Positions 11,710 to 25,480 of a stretch of DNA of 64,000 bases are shown here, piece by piece. Numbering within the stretch: position 1 is the first letter of the stretch; each line of letters starts with the position of its first letter. Under the pieces are notes generated by a model, which searched no databases, was not told where the DNA came from, and saw only the letters and a program-made list of their open reading frames with translations. The position numbers and the translations under genes are program-made. This stretch comes from Antedon mediterranea (lineage: Eukaryota > Echinodermata > Crinoidea > Comatulida > Antedonidae), in assembly GCF_964355755.1 (NCBI RefSeq), contig NC_092680.1, positions 4,007,001-4,071,000 of the forward strand. Reading direction: 5' to 3'.

Positions 11710-14700
11710 CTGAAATAAGAAAGAAAGAAATAATGTTTATTCGTTTACGTAAATTTAACAACAAAACTGCGTTTATTTATCATAGAAACATCGTTTTCAA
11801 TTTATTATTTGAATAAAATACAATAGGCTTACATTGACAATTATGTTGCTCTCAGAAAAGCAGTCAGAAGTAGCAAAGTATAAACATCTCGACAAAACAT
11901 AAACAAAATCACATTCAGTACCGTTTTTGATTGCGATCATGTGGGAAATTACCTCACGATGTCACTTAGATTGTAGTTTTTTTTTAAAATTATTTATCAC
12001 ATGTAGAGAACGAATGTTTTGGATAAAAGAATTACAATACATTTGTCATTATTCAAACATTTATCATTGTTTTAAGTAGTTACTCATTATTCTAGGAAGT
12101 ACTGTGTTCCTACTTCGACCGCACAATCTACATTCATTGGAATAGAAGTAAGTTGATATATTAAGATCGATACCATTTTGATTATATCACCTGTTTTGGT
12201 AGCGACACTGTATCAACCGAATAAGAAGCACGACCGCCCCTGTGCATTCAGAGAGACACGTAACAATTATCGAACGCTAGGCCTAGCCGTGTAATTTGAT
12301 TTCCCTTTGCTTGCTTGACCACTTTAACGGTGTGAAGGTAACGAAGGTAATAATAGACAACATGTAAGAGAATTTACTTGGCAAATGATGTTAATTGTCA
12401 TCAGTGGATAAAATATCGATCTATTATGACGAATCCCGCAATAATCTGGAAATCTACGCCCATACAAACAAAGAAAGGTTACGAAAACGTTACACTTTTA
12501 GCTTCCGCGAGTTAGGACCTGACTTTGAATAAATGCGTCTGCAAGATAAATGGTTGCCAGATTCAAAACATAACATTTATCAACGAAATGCAACGGCGCC
12601 ATTCAAATGAGAGAAGCATCGAAACAATAAAAGATAAATATGATAAAAACACAATTGTAAGTAAGAAAACAGATTTAGAAAAACCCACACAAGCAATGCA
12701 TTTTCTTACTCAACATTTTCCCTGGTCCACCACCTCCGAGTCCACCACCTCCGAGTCCACCACCTCCGAGTCCACCTCCTCCGAGTCATAACCACAGTTT
12801 TTATGCTCTTTCTACACTATCAACTTTATGTAACAACAACTGTTATTGGCCCATAATGGACACGATGATGTCATATTAATACCGTATTTAAGCAGATCAC
12901 ACTTTCTTTTTCAAACTAGTTTGATAGTGTAGACAAAGAAGAATCCAGCAATTTAGCGCTCATTCACGATATTCGGTGTGGACAAATGAACACAGATAAC
13001 TCAACTTATATGTACATTACTTTGTTTTGCTGCAAATGCAACATTCAAAGATGTCATGTTGTCATCATAGGCGGGAGTTATTGGAAAATTTGGATCAAAT
13101 GTCTGCTTATAATATCTGAAATGCGCAGATGATATTGATTATAATATACTGCTGATTTCCATTTCGTTATTTTATAACAAATTTCCATCAAAATGTCAAC
13201 CTAGATATTTTTTTTCGAAATAACATTATCTAATTTTATTTTTGATAGAAAAATCATCAAGTCTATTCTGTCACCAATACATAATTTATAACACGTACAG
13301 TCGATTGAAAGTTTGATTGAATATCTCTCAAGGGATGTTGAAGAACGCTTGCGCATTGAATTGTACGCGGTGATAGAGACTTACGCACTTTATGACCAAT
13401 ACAAGATTTTTAAAAACAAACGAAAAGCCTGATTATAAGTACGCATGCGCGTTTATATGCATTTAATTCAATTGTGAATATTGACCTTGAAACACGACCT
13501 TGTAAAAATAAAATTATTTACAATTTGATTTTAATTAAAATGAATAAATTTTAACATATAACATTGTTGCTGTTGCGGAAAGTACATAATAAACGAGGAT
13601 GTATTTTCTGTCTTTCTTCTTAAATTGGACTTAATTAAAAACTGAGTTTTTAATTAAACTGGAATCATTGATTACGTAAGCCGAAAGTCTAATTTGACAA
13701 TTTCAGTGATTATAAATATATCATGTAAACAGTTATTTTCAAATTATTAATTTAAACAATTACTATTTGTTATGCTCATCAACTAAGGTATTTGTCAATA
13801 TTTGTTAAAAATAAAATAAAAGTAAGTAATACACGAATTCAAAAAATGTGTCATAAAATAAAGGAATTTAGTTAGTTTTAGACATTGGTGAATATAGGAC
13901 GTTATATAGCTGTTCATTTCATACTCCTTGATAAAAAAAAGGTCAACTTGACTATTTCTCATCGAATTCGACACATTTTGTGTACAGTGTAATCTCCAAA
14001 GGAAAAATAATTATTAGTGTTGCTTGTTTCCAAAATGGAAAACCTACTCACCCAAATCATTTATTTTTTTTCACATTCGCAGATATTTCAATGTTTAATT
14101 GTCCACAGAGAATAGCGATCTACATAAGATGGAGATGCAGAATTATGTTTATTTTACTGATCAGCCCGGTCACGTGAGAAGATGGAAATAGATGTATTGA
14201 TTGTTTAAAGGAGACACAATCATTCGGAAGAAACTCACGAATAGATCAAGTGTCCCGATTGGCTCCAGTTCGCAGCTGGACCAATACACTTGCATAAAAT
14301 TGTAATCGGGTTTCCATGCAAAAGCAATTAATTTGGAGTGAAATTCAAAGTAATAAGAAATCAAATATGATTTCAATTATGATCATATCATAAACTCAGC
14401 TGTTATGAACTAACGTTTATTTATTTTTTAATTGTATTATCGATTGGTGAACGAAAACATAGATGATCATAACCACGATTTCTATAAATAGTTAAAAAAA
14501 CTCAAAACGTATAGATATTATTTAGACATTTCGGATTTTACTACATACTAATAACGCCATAATATCATGGTATCAATTATGGTAACCATATTTCAGGCCT
14601 TGGCGTAATGGAATATGGTATAATATAGTCAAATAGCCGATATTTGTACTAATTGTTTCGTGTTCATTTTTCATAATAGTTTTAGGGGCTTAGGGGATTG

Positions 14701-17700
14701 TGCGGGGGGTGCGTACGCATTCTCCAAACAAGACCTAGACCTAGCAGCTGCTCTATTTTAAAGATCTCAGAGCTCAGCCACAACCATGGTAGAGTACGAG
14801 CCAGCGAGCCATGACATTTATGCATTTCATTCGAACCACGATGACGGTTATTCCACACAAACTAAATTATGAAAAACGAACAGCGTGATACACACACGTT
14901 TTTCTGCGATTTGCTAATTTGTTTTTTTTTTCTTCAAATTCTTTCAAGAAAATATATTAGGCCTAAGAAGTTAAAATTTGTAAACATTTTAATAGGCTGA
15001 AATGAACCTAAAACTTGTATTAACCCAATCATGTAAAGTGCTATTTCAAGTGACCCAACAGCTCTATTTTATTCAACTTCAGCTCTGTATTTACATTTAC
15101 ACCCTCTCAGACAGCAACCAGCTTACGCCGAGTTTGACTTTAGTTTATTAACAATTATACACCTAGACTCGTATCTAGATGACTTTCAATAGTCAGTAAC
15201 AATCTACCTAATGACAGCCGCATAGTGTTGTACAAGTATATTACTGATTTGGTAGATGTCTTCTGGTTCAATGTTTTATTTAAAGTTATAATCTCGAAAC
15301 TGAGTAAGAATGAATTTGGAAAAACATCAGTAAGTTGATATTTTTCACATACACAGTAATTGGAAATACGTGTCATGTTTAATAGGCAACTGGAAATTAT
15401 GGTTGAATTTAATAAATGTCATGATTCATAATCGAGTGATAATTAATAATGATTTAACTTGATTGCCGCTGTTATCATTATGGTAAAGAAACAATCTCTT
15501 GTCTTTTTCTTCAACACTATACAGGTGTGAACGTAATTGATCGTTATCTATGCTAGCTCTATTAATTGATTATTCAAATTGCCAAGCATGTTAAGTTACA
15601 GGTTAGTGCTTTAAAAAACGTCATTGAGACCAACTATCAGCATAGTTTAACCTCAGGCCTAGAATATTTTAGAATTATTAGAGCCTTTCACCGTTGCTGA
15701 GGTGAGGAGTACTCTCATGGCTATCGACACAAAATACGAGAAATATAAAGAACTCACACATTAAATAAAATGAAAGCAGTGTGTGGAAATCTTAATAAAT
15801 GTGTGCACAACACTGAGGTAGGAAACATCAAATTATATTTTTGGGATCCGGATAAATCCAGTACAGTCCTTAGTTTCATGAAACTAAGTAAGCTTCAAAC
15901 GAGGAAGTTCCACAAAACAACCAAACATCTAAACCTAAAATATTTCGCTGTGAAATTGTGAAAGAATTATGCGTATACCTCTCAGTGAAGTAAATATACA
16001 TGTTTATATTACAGTCTTTAAAGTTTAAATAAATGTATTCAAATTGTTATACTGTGATATGAAAAGATTTTTTATATAAATCCAGCATTATTATTTGAAA
16101 CAAAATCAAGTATGCGCACCTGTCGACTGCCAGAGCTAACCATTGAACCTAAATCCCAGCTTTTTAAAACAACAGCAACGACTAAAGATGGCAGGGGAAA
16201 CTATTAGGCCCATCATGAGGAAACGATGACAGAATCCATGCCTGAACAAGCATTAGTTCACTATAGTTTGTTGCCATTTCGAGTGTGTCATTCTCCGTAC
16301 CGTATATCACTGTTTATAGGCCTACTAACTATATAACGTTTTATTTTATTACGTACATGTTGATATAATATATTGAGAAGTTTTTAATTTAAAATTTTGT
16401 AATACGCGTATTTGCTTGAAAAAAAAAATGTTTAAAATCATACACAAAGGTTACGCGGCTCGCAGCTACGTGCATAAGGACATGATGTGTGTTTATAGAG
16501 TGTAATAATAATTTAAGGCTAATAGTTTTCCAACTCTGTATTCATACACCGTTGCAAATGTGTGAAAACAATTACGCTCCTTGACAATATCATTTGACAA
16601 AACTGTCCATACGGGAATTCACCAATTTATTTGAATGAGCAAATTATTAGTGTAGATATTCTGATAAAATGAAAAACTATTCAAATACAAACGCTAGACT
16701 AATGAGAATAATAATTTTATAATTGTTTTCTACTATTAAATGAGATATAGTTAATTTATATTTATCATGTAAATTAAGTTCAGACTTTATTGTATGGAGA
16801 TGATGAAATCGGAAATGGAAATTTCATCAAGTATTTTATGTCAAATTCGTATTGAGGTGGTTAGAAACCAATAAGTTAAACTTAGTTTAAGTTAACTTTT
16901 GTTCATCTTCAGGAATAAAACATGACATTGTGTTTGCATATTTATAGATATAGATGGAAAATTGATTGACCAATCAAGATTAATAAGATAAACAAAATAT
17001 GAACCAACTTGTAAAATGATATAAAGAAATGTTTACTTTGCATACTTCATGTAAAAATAGAATTAAAATGAAAACTGTTTTATAATAGTGCAGAAACCAG
17101 ATATAGCACAAAAGATGTTGATTGTCTACTAGTTTTTGTTAGTAGCAACCAAGTTAAAGCACAACATACTTTGATAATAAATCTCTAGGCCTACATTAGA
17201 ATAAAATAATAGAGGCTAGACGGTTTGTGTTTTATCGCGTGTGTACCTTTAATTTCACTCAACTCTGCAATAATCGCTTGATATTTTAGTACATCCAATC
17301 AAAACAAAGTTGACGAATACATGAGTAAAATAAATGATGTAATGCTCTGTAGCCCAGGCTTAATGAGAACAATTTCATTGAAATAATAGTTATTTCATAA
17401 TATTAAGTAAAATTTGTGTCATAACGATATGGGTTTGCTAGGCCTTGCGTAGACAATCAGCTGTTCTAAATATCTTGAAGATCGTGAAAAAAGATTGTAT
17501 AGAAATTTAACGCATCTATATAATATTATATTGGAAATTATTTTTTTTAGAATGGAATTAAGATTTGTATAGTAGTGTAAGTGTACCTTAACATTAAACA
17601 TTTATTAAAACTGTTTTACGATGCAAATAATAGGAAATATTGTATGGGAGATCGAGTGTGGAGTGAGTAGAGCCTTGAAATCATCGAACGAAGACGTTGA

Positions 17701-20700
17701 AATTGGAAAAGAAGGACAAAGAAATGAAATTAAAGTGAATGATGCCAAACAAATTAAAGCTTTGTCTACACTATCAAACTGGTTTGACAAAAAAAGTGTG
17801 ATGTGCCTAAATATGGTAGTGGTATCATCATGTCCATATATGGGCACATCACATTGTTGCGTCACATAAAGTTTGATAGTGTAGACAGAGCCGAAGAACA
17901 TACAGTATTTACATAATGGACAACGAGTGTTGTAACACAGTGGTCTGGATTTTGAAGCTTTAAAGATAGATTCCTCAATTGAGTAAATGTATAATTGTTC
18001 ATCCGAAGTCACAAGTTCGACGCGCGCGTACAAAAATGTGTATCTACATTTAGACGCGAATGTTTCTGTCCCATGGGATCACTGATTACATCATTTCATC
18101 TATAGAATAATTGGTTAAGCTTACGATCAAAATGTAATTCCTCGATGTCTTATAAAACTAACAACATGCTCAGAAATCCACTATAATTTATAATGAATTT
18201 ATGCCATTATTGTTAGACACGGTAAAATAATTTTCAATTATGCTATGTTTATTTAATCCACTGTGTAAATTAATTACTAATTCAAAAGTAGCTATATTAT
18301 ATTTTTTGTATTTCTCGAAATAGACGAATGGCATTTGTTGAATGGCTTCGACATAAATAAAATACGAATTTGTTTCAAAGAGCAAAGCATGCTTTCACAG
18401 TTGTATAACTAATGGTGTACGGTATACCGTAACTATCATCAAACTAAATTGTATGAAATAAACTTTAATTGTAATGCTTTTGGCCACCCGATACACGAGC
18501 GGTATCATGTCAAGCCCCAATAAACAGCATACAGTATCGCGTCTTCTGCCAGCTACCTTCATCCCATATGGGATACTGTATTATCTGGATGATCACATTA
18601 ATTACATGTAATGAGCCATTACATTTGACTTAACATAGAAATCTAGTCGCCGTCGTCGGAACGTCATATTTTGTTTATTAGTTGCAAACATTAACAGTTT
18701 GTAATAGATGTAGGAAGCATGGTTGGTATAAAATCAGTACGTATATGATAGACCTATCACTAGGCATAATACACTGTCATCAACTAAGTACCCGGACACT
18801 GTGACATAAGCCATCAATTCGGCGCAGGTTCAAGTCTCCTCACGTCTATAGTTCTGGCTGTGGAACACGTTCCCAGATAACGGAGGTCCAGTGTATACAC
18901 ATCTTTTTAAAGGACCCATGCCATCTTTCGAGATAATTTAAAATTCCCGTACAGTCTCGAGAACTTGCTGTTTATATCCGCATTCACCTGCACCCAGTCT
19001 CAGTGTAGCATATTCAGTCTCACTATAGGATATTCAGTCTCAGTATAGCAAATTCAGTCTCAGTATAGCATATTCAGTCTCATAGCATATTCAGTCTCAG
19101 TATAGAATATTCAGTCTCAGTATAGCACATTCAATCTCAGTATATAATATTAAGTCTCAGTATAGCATATTCAGTCTCAGTATAGCATATTCAGTCTCAG
19201 TATATAATATTCAGTCTCAGTACAGCATATTCAGTCTCAGTATAGCATATTAAGTCTCAGTATATAATATTCAGTCTCAATATAGCATATTCAGTCTCAA
19301 TATAGCATAATTCAGTTTTAGAATTGCATAATTATTCAGTCTCAGTATAGCATATTCAGTCTCAGTATATAATATTCAGTCTCAGAATAGCATATTTTGT
19401 CTCAGTATAGAATATTCAGTCTCATAGAACATTCAGTCTGAGTATAGCCTATTCAGTCTGAGTATAGCATATTCAGTCTGAGTATAGCATATTCAGTCTC
19501 AGTATATAATATTCAGTCTCAGTATAGCATATTCAGTCTCAGTATAGAATATTCAGTCTCATAGAACATTCAGTCTGAGTATAGCATATTCAGTCTGAGT
19601 ATAGCATATTCAGTCTGAGTATAGCATATTTAGTCTCAGTATAGCATATTCAGTCTCAGTATAGCATATTCAGTCTCAGTATAGCATATTCAGTCTCAGT
19701 ATAGCATATTCAGTCTCAGTATAGCATATTTAGCCTCAGTATAGCATATTCAGTCTCAGTATAGCATATTCAGTCTCAGTATAGCATATTTAGCCTCAGT
19801 ATAGCATATTCAGTCTCAGTATAGCATATTCAGTCTCAGTATAGCATATTCAGTCTCAGTATAGCATATTCAGTCTCAGTATAGCATATTTAATCTTAGT
19901 ATATTTGTTTTAATTGCAAGAACAAACATATACTCTTAAACTTAGTATTAATTATATTTACACATTAATCAATGCGTTGTAGGGGGCGTTATACTTTCAG
20001 TTCATTAATCCGCGCATAGCTATAATCACACTGCGAATGCACTATATGAAATTCAATAATAATAACAATAAATAGATGAGTTTTCTCCATTTTATCTTTA
20101 TGTAAAAATTACAGAAGATAGATAAACTAGTGTATGTATGATATTGGTATACAATTACAATAAAATATAATCTAATAAAATTTTATGAAGTAATTATCTG
20201 TTTTTAAAGATCATTTTTCTGAAGTTATCGAATTGTCGATTTTTAAATGTTGCAACTCGATCCAATCAAACATCAATTAATTCTAACTGTCGTTATTTTA
20301 TGTTTTATAAGAGATTATAAAAGCTTTGTTTATGTATCAGTTCAGTAATTATAGTTCACGATTATATGTCTTTAGTTTAATATATATTATATTCGATAAT
20401 AATGACATTATTTTTTTATATTAAATGGCAATGGTGTATGATATATTTGACGTATAAGTTAATCACGTTATTTTGCTGAATATGTGTATAGGCCTACTAT
20501 TTAGCGTTGGTACGTTATTATATAAATTTTACTTTAATTTATGATTATTTACATTCAAACAAAAACAATGCATGTCTATACAAAATATTGTTAGGTGTAT
20601 TACGTTAAGTTATGAATACTGTAGGTCTAACTCTTCCCATGATTAAAGATGTCCCCCCCCCCCAAAAAAAAACCCCATGAAAAATGATTAATAAAATCAG

Positions 20701-22818
20701 ACTTCGAATAGGCTATTTTGTAGTTTTGACAAAGTTAATCACTTCCGTAGAAAAAAACCCCGAACAAATCATATTTTCACTTAAATGACAAAATAAACGG
20801 TTAAATTCAACCAAAACCCATTGGCTGGGTAATTTCTATATTTAATGTTTTAAACTATTCACAAATTGGTTTCATATTTTAAATAAAGAAATTGTATATG
20901 TACCTGCTCTCTAAAGCTCTGTCTACACTATCAAACTAATTTGACAAAAAAAGTGTGATGTGCCCAAATATGGTAGTGATATGCCCAAATATGGTAGTGA
21001 TATGATATCATCATGTCCATATGGGCACATTTTTTTGTCACATATTATAGTTTGCTAGTAGACGGAGCTTTATGACTCGTAAACTATTCTGAATGGGGAA
21101 GGTGGTAAATTCACGCAAGGGTAGGCCGGCTTGCTATGGGTGTTCATGTACGTCATGTTAGACGTTTTCTAGGCCTACAGTAATATTAATGAAATCGATA
21201 AAAACGATTTTGTTTTATTGTCGCGTGAAATTCAATTTTAATTCTGTCTGCTTTCTCTCTTTTAGTAAAAACAATATGTTACGGGACATTGCGTTTTAGC
21301 TTAAAAGGTGGAGTTAAAGTTAACATACGTTGGACATAAAATGATGCATTCCCAGTAAGCCCATTCTGAAATATTTCTGGTATGAAAAAGGAGTTTACAA
21401 GCTCAAGTAGTGTACGTATAAAACGCCACATGTGCCAAAATAGTTATCTTTCTACTAAAACTCCGTCTATAACCTAGACTAGAGATTAGTGTCAATAAGA
21501 TATGGGTAGCTGTAAAAAAAAACCAATACTTTCCGTTAACCCATAGCAGGTCAAAGAAATAAAAACCTTACAAAAATCGTTAGGACTTCATCCAGCACAA
21601 TCACATACATGACTATGGGATCAAATATTGGTCTTATATCTGTGTATAAATTGTAGTAGAACTCCTTATGACACCCCTAAATATGGATTATACTTTATTT
21701 TAGGTTGTTATATATATAAATATCTTTATTTCTCAAACGGTTCAAACAGAATTAAATTTTAAGGAAGCGGACGCTTAACTTAAGCTTTTACACTGATATT
21801 GATTTGCAAATATTCATGAGATACGGCACGAAATCTTTGTTGAGTGGGTTGCCAAAAGTAAATAAAGATTGATTTATAAAACTACATTGGTATGAATGGC
21901 ATAATAAAAGAAGAAGGCATGTTACATTTTGTTCTTATTTCGTGTTATTTGTTTCTGATAAAAAATGTCAAAAATATCAATGGCATATTATTCAGTGAAT
22001 GTATAGAGGCAACATAACATTTACGTGCAATATAGAAAAGATAAAGAATCTGTACAGGTATTTTAAAATAAAAATTACATTAATTAAAATTAGTTTAATA
22101 ATTAATTCAAAATAGTGGTACACACCCGTAACCAGGGTAAACTTTCCCGAGAAACGAACAAGGAAAATCCATTTTTTTTAACACTACAACAAGCCTCAAT
22201 TCAGGGAACACCTCTATATTAAAGGTACATTGCGTTGATATGCGGAATAATTGTATTGTTTTCATATTTTCTATATAATAATAATATTACAAATAACTTC
22301 ACAAGCAAACAACAGCATGGCTGTGTTGCTACAGATTCAGGCGGGTACTGCAGATTAGGCGGTTGGGTCGGGACGGACTTTCTTATATTTGAAAACCGCT
22401 AAACACTAGATTAGTTCAGCACCAATGTTTAAGCCCTGTCCAATACATATACTCCATTTCAAAATTTAAAATCATGGACCAGCTACTGTACAATGACGCT
22501 ACACAAACAGCACATTGAATCTAAAAATACACATACCTGTATTGCATTTGTTATATTCCAGCCTGCATCCCACGCTGATATGTATTTACGTACAGGTGCA
22601 CCACTACTGGAAGGTGACTTCACCAAAGTAACTCCAGACTCGTAGCTTGGTAGATGGCCATTTGGTGCATCCGGCTCAGAATGCTTCATACCCGCATTGC
22701 CATTCTCTGTGTGTGCGGTCATTTCAATGTGATCAGCTTTAGCAAAGTTAATCGTTTCGTCTTGTTCATACCTTGGCATAATACGTCTGAAAAACCGTGT
22801 TCCCATTGAAAAAGTCAT
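10531..22818 (-). CDS. SLC32A1: Vesicular inhibitory amino acid transporter (VGAT/VIAAT, SLC32A1-like)
   Basis: Spliced minus-strand CDS 22818-22537 and 11709-10531 gives 486 residues; human VGAT is about 525. Exon 1 encodes a hydrophilic cytosolic N terminus (residues 1-94, ending WDAGWNITNAIQ), and the exon joins in phase 0 to GMFLVALPYAVLHGG, a near-exact match to the first membrane segment of VGAT. Exon 2 holds all the membrane segments, with EVWGARF, FIELIMTCILYLV, LPCAFLINLKAVS, IVIFSYTSHIFLPTLEG, VNIFLVIKALLSFPLPYYAA and IYIPHFGVLMGLIGS. Family: AAAP/SLC32 proton-coupled carrier that loads GABA and glycine into synaptic vesicles. The single intron at NAIQ|GMF is, as I recall, also the vertebrate intron position. 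Compared with human the N terminus is shorter by about 35 residues. The gene converges on R-spondin. Confidence 0.95.
12722..12786. repeat. 15-bp minisatellite, unit tccaccacctccgag
   Basis: Four nearly perfect tandem units. On the plus strand they read as STTSE repeats at the end of an 88-codon ORF that has no other sign of being a gene. Confidence 0.85.
12804..12940. mobile_element. MITE-like foldback element, CTACACTATC family
   Basis: Left end tctacactatcaac, right end gtttgatagtgtagacaaag, with a diverged centre that keeps ggcccata and gatgatgtcat. The ends are inverted copies of each other. Confidence 0.75.
17756..17892. mobile_element. MITE-like foldback element, CTACACTATC family, full copy
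   Basis: Ends aaagctttgtctacactatc and gatagtgtagacagagc are inverted. The centre holds gtgatgtgcc...gggcacatcac, a second inverted pair, so the whole element of about 137 bp can fold into one long hairpin. Confidence 0.85.
18780..18900 (+). repeat. tRNA-like patch, possible SINE fragment
   Basis: gcaggttcaagtctcctc resembles a pol III B box and T arm (GGTTCAAGTC). The upstream part does not give a convincing A box or cloverleaf, so this is at most a degenerate SINE. Confidence 0.2.
18996..19905. repeat. 20-bp satellite array, unit agtctcagtatagcatattc
   Basis: About 45 tandem copies, mostly 20 bp, with point variants (tataat, gagtat, tagcct) and a few shortened units lacking agta. Variant units recur in blocks, for example tagaatattcagtctcatagaacattc at about 19410 and 19545, which points to block-wise amplification. 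It sits within the VGAT intron. Confidence 0.95.
20643..20880. mobile_element. Truncated MITE-like element, GTCCCCC family
   Basis: Starts ttaaagatgtccccccccc and shares ttaataaaatcagactt, aaagttaatcac and a ggttaaattcaaccaaaaccc block with the copy at 51668. The C run is expanded and the right end is missing. Confidence 0.6.
20912..21072. mobile_element. MITE-like foldback element, CTACACTATC family, full copy
   Basis: taaagctctgtctacactat at the left, and tagacggagcttta at the right in inverted order. The inner block cccaaatatggtagtgatat is itself duplicated in tandem. Confidence 0.85.
22537..22818 (-). CDS. SLC32A1: VGAT exon 1: cytosolic N terminus
   Basis: The ATG at 22818 has an A-rich context (aacaaaATGac) and begins MTFSMGTRFFRR. 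The exon has 94 codons and ends in CAG before the donor gtatgt (22536-22531). It is rich in Glu, Asp and Ser, as expected for the cytosolic N tail of VGAT. Confidence 0.9.
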
Positions 22819-23675
22819 TTTGTTTTTCTCAATCTCTCTTTCTTCCTATTTGCATCAAAATCAGTTCTATAACTAAACTTAATCCAGGTAGATGGGTATG
22901 TATCCCCAATAGAACTGGAATATCTCAGAGCAATAATGATGTTCACTAGATAAGCGTCAATACCATGCCTTGGGCATTTGAAGACCAATAGTGATATAAC
23001 TTCAAATCTTCTAACTTAAAATCCTCTGAGTCAGCTTAAGACTCCAGAAAATGAATACTTGCACTCCTGTCAAAAATCAATGCACTGCGATGTTACGGTT
23101 CCTACTGGACAAATTTAACTGTCATTGAATGAACGAGAATCGATAGATGATGAATTTTAGTTTAAGTTTATGAAATTCATTCGTGAAAGCTCATGAACTA
23201 CAATTAGACATGCGCAGAACTATTGACTTTCATTGGCTGTGATGTGATGATATAATAATACTGATAGATATTAGCACAGAACGATGGAATGAACTAAAAA
23301 TATAGCATTTGTTTGTAACTATTATTAATTTAAATGGTATTGACTAAAATGGACTAATGCTGACGTAGCAATTATGTACCACCTTCAAACTGAAGTCAAA
23401 TCTAAATATTTGAATTAAATGAAGACATTTTTTTTTCTTGATACATAAAAAATTGTGTATTTAATACGTTCAGTAGGCCTTCCTTACCTTGTGAATATCA
23501 AAAGAGAGAAATCACGTCAAAAAATATCACTATTTAAATACGTTTAAACATAGTAATATTTCCTACTATTACTAAAGTATTGATTATCATATTATTTAAG
23601 AGAAATGATTTTGGCTTGGTTAATAAAAAAAATATAGTCTGAAAATACTAACCTTTAGGACTGAATCCTTAATGA

Positions 23676-24006
23676 TTGGTTCCCACTAGAAATGCAACAC
23701 AAGTACGTAACGCAACGTAAAGCGTGGTTCCCACTAGCGACGCAACGCAAGGACGTAACGCAACGCAAGTGAATTGACCAATCACAAGCGATGGCTTATT
23801 CGCTTGTGATTGCTAACTGTCTATAACTTCGCTTGTCATTGGTTAAAACGCTTGCGTTGCGTTTACGTCCTTGCGTTACGTTCTAGTGGGAACCAAGCTT
23901 GAGTGATTTGACCAATCACAAACGATGGTTATTCGAACTGTCGCTTGCCATTGGTCAACTCGCTTGCGTTGTCGCAGCGTTACGTCTCTAGTGGGAACCA
24001 AGCTTA
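23676..24006. mobile_element. Compound foldback element with GGTTCCCACTAG ends
   Basis: ggttcccactag occurs at 23678 and 23732, and its inverse ctagtgggaacc at 23882 and 23990. Inner ACGCAACGCAAG/CTTGCGTTGCGT and ccaatcacaagcg/cgcttgtgattg pairs make nested hairpins. It looks like one MITE inserted in, or joined to, another of the same family. No ORF. Confidence 0.8.
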
Positions 24007-25324
24007 TAAAGATAATGCGTTAAATCGAATTAATGAACTTCCAAGTAGCCGTTAGGAAAACGCATTGTATTTTCATAATTATTACAAACTGCTGTCGGTA
24101 TTGTTTACTGTACAAACACTAAATGTGTTATGGCTCAATTACATTCCCGCCAAAAAATGTGTACGGGTAATAACGCACCAAATTAATTGCATTACGTCAT
24201 AATAACTAACAAACGTGACAGCTTTAATCTAATATTGACACAGAATGTTATGCATCGTCGCCACATACAGTGTCAAGTATTTGTTAACGTTTTACTATAA
24301 AGATACTATATATAGCGGCGAATCCCGGATTTTGAATTCGAGTGCCTAACAATTAAGTTCTGAACTTAGTTTTCTATCTTTTGCATTGACATTTTTGCCT
24401 ATGGTACGAGTATTTTATGATATCATATTTGCAGCCATACAGTGACCTGTGCAGCTGATTCACATTTTAAATCAGGCGTTTTTTTGGCAACAAGCAACGT
24501 TATTTTTGACCAGGCTCCTCGCAAGCTACTCGTAACCACGACGATTCTCCATACTGCATCTACATTATACTTAATCGTATTTAAAGTACTGATACAACAA
24601 CGTTACATACTCGTCAATATATCATAGTAAATTAGGTTACGGTTAAGCCAATGTCACATATGACATTGTATCTATAGGAATTAGCCTACAAATATATTAG
24701 TAATTACTTATACATTTGTTACTAACTCGGACGGGTGATTTGCTAAAACTGAAACATTTCATAGTTCACTGGCTACAAATTCAACACACACTTTATATAT
24801 CCAGTCGACCACATAAAAAGGTGAATGTGAGTTCACGAATATTTTAATTGCGTACGTGTTAATAAGCCAGTGTTTTAAGTAAATCGATCATTATATCATA
24901 TACACTAGTGGAATTATTTTCTTATTGGTACTTTGGGTATAGTAGAAACCGAATCTTATTAAATAACCACGCATCAACGGTTATATAGTCACAGCTAAAG
25001 TTCCTCAAACGTGAATATATCATTGAAAGTGACGTCATGTTAAGTGACATAACGTCACATTTAAAATATTACGATTAAACAAAACTTTATGTAGTAGAAT
25101 CTCATTATAAATGATCCTTTATGGCAATGCTATTAAATATAAGCTATAACGTTGAATGTTTGGCTGACCTGCTTCGGTTAACGAGCCGCTCTCACGACAT
25201 AAAGCAAACACCTTATTTTGTTATATTTCAAATGCATCCAACAGCAAGACTGTCGTTAATTGCAGGATGGATAAACTCTAACTTATCTTACTTCTCATTT
25301 GAGGCATGGGAATGGCCTAGGTCT

Positions 25325-25480
25325 AGTAACAGTCGTAAGTTACAACTATGGCACCAGGGTAGGTTTGAACCCAAGACTTCGAAGTGTGAAGACAGTAGTC
25401 ATGTTAACAACCAACTACAACTCTACTACCACTCTACACCACGAGCGTCTGCAGCCGATTCTGCCACTGTCATTAGATAG
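25325..25480 (-). mobile_element. Probable tRNA-derived SINE (minus strand)
   Basis: On the minus strand gtgtagagtggtagtagag resembles an A box region, and GGGTTCAAACC, about 55-60 bases on, matches the pol III B box (GGTTCRANNCC). The cloverleaf is degraded, so it is not a functional tRNA. The 119-codon plus-strand ORF across it is coincidental. Confidence 0.4.

Larger units (their letters stand above)
11710..22536 (-). other. VGAT intron, 10.8 kb
   Basis: AT-rich intron containing a 15-bp minisatellite (12722-12786), MITE-like elements at 12804, 17756, 20643 and 20912, a tRNA-like patch near 18780-18900 and a 20-bp satellite at 18996-19905. No internal exon was recognised. Confidence 0.6.

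Noticed and set aside
12525-12791. 88-codon ORF ending in STTSE repeats
   Set aside because: No domain and no splice signals that fit. The end is a 15-bp minisatellite and it lies within the antisense VGAT intron.
17605-18033. 142-codon minus-strand ORF
   Set aside because: It runs through the MITE at 17756-17892 and has no domain.
18996-19905. Possible CRISPR-like array
   Set aside because: Units are contiguous 20-bp repeats with no unique spacers, in a eukaryotic intron.
25121-25480. 119-codon plus-strand ORF
   Set aside because: Its second half is the reverse complement of a probable tRNA-derived SINE; no protein family recognised.
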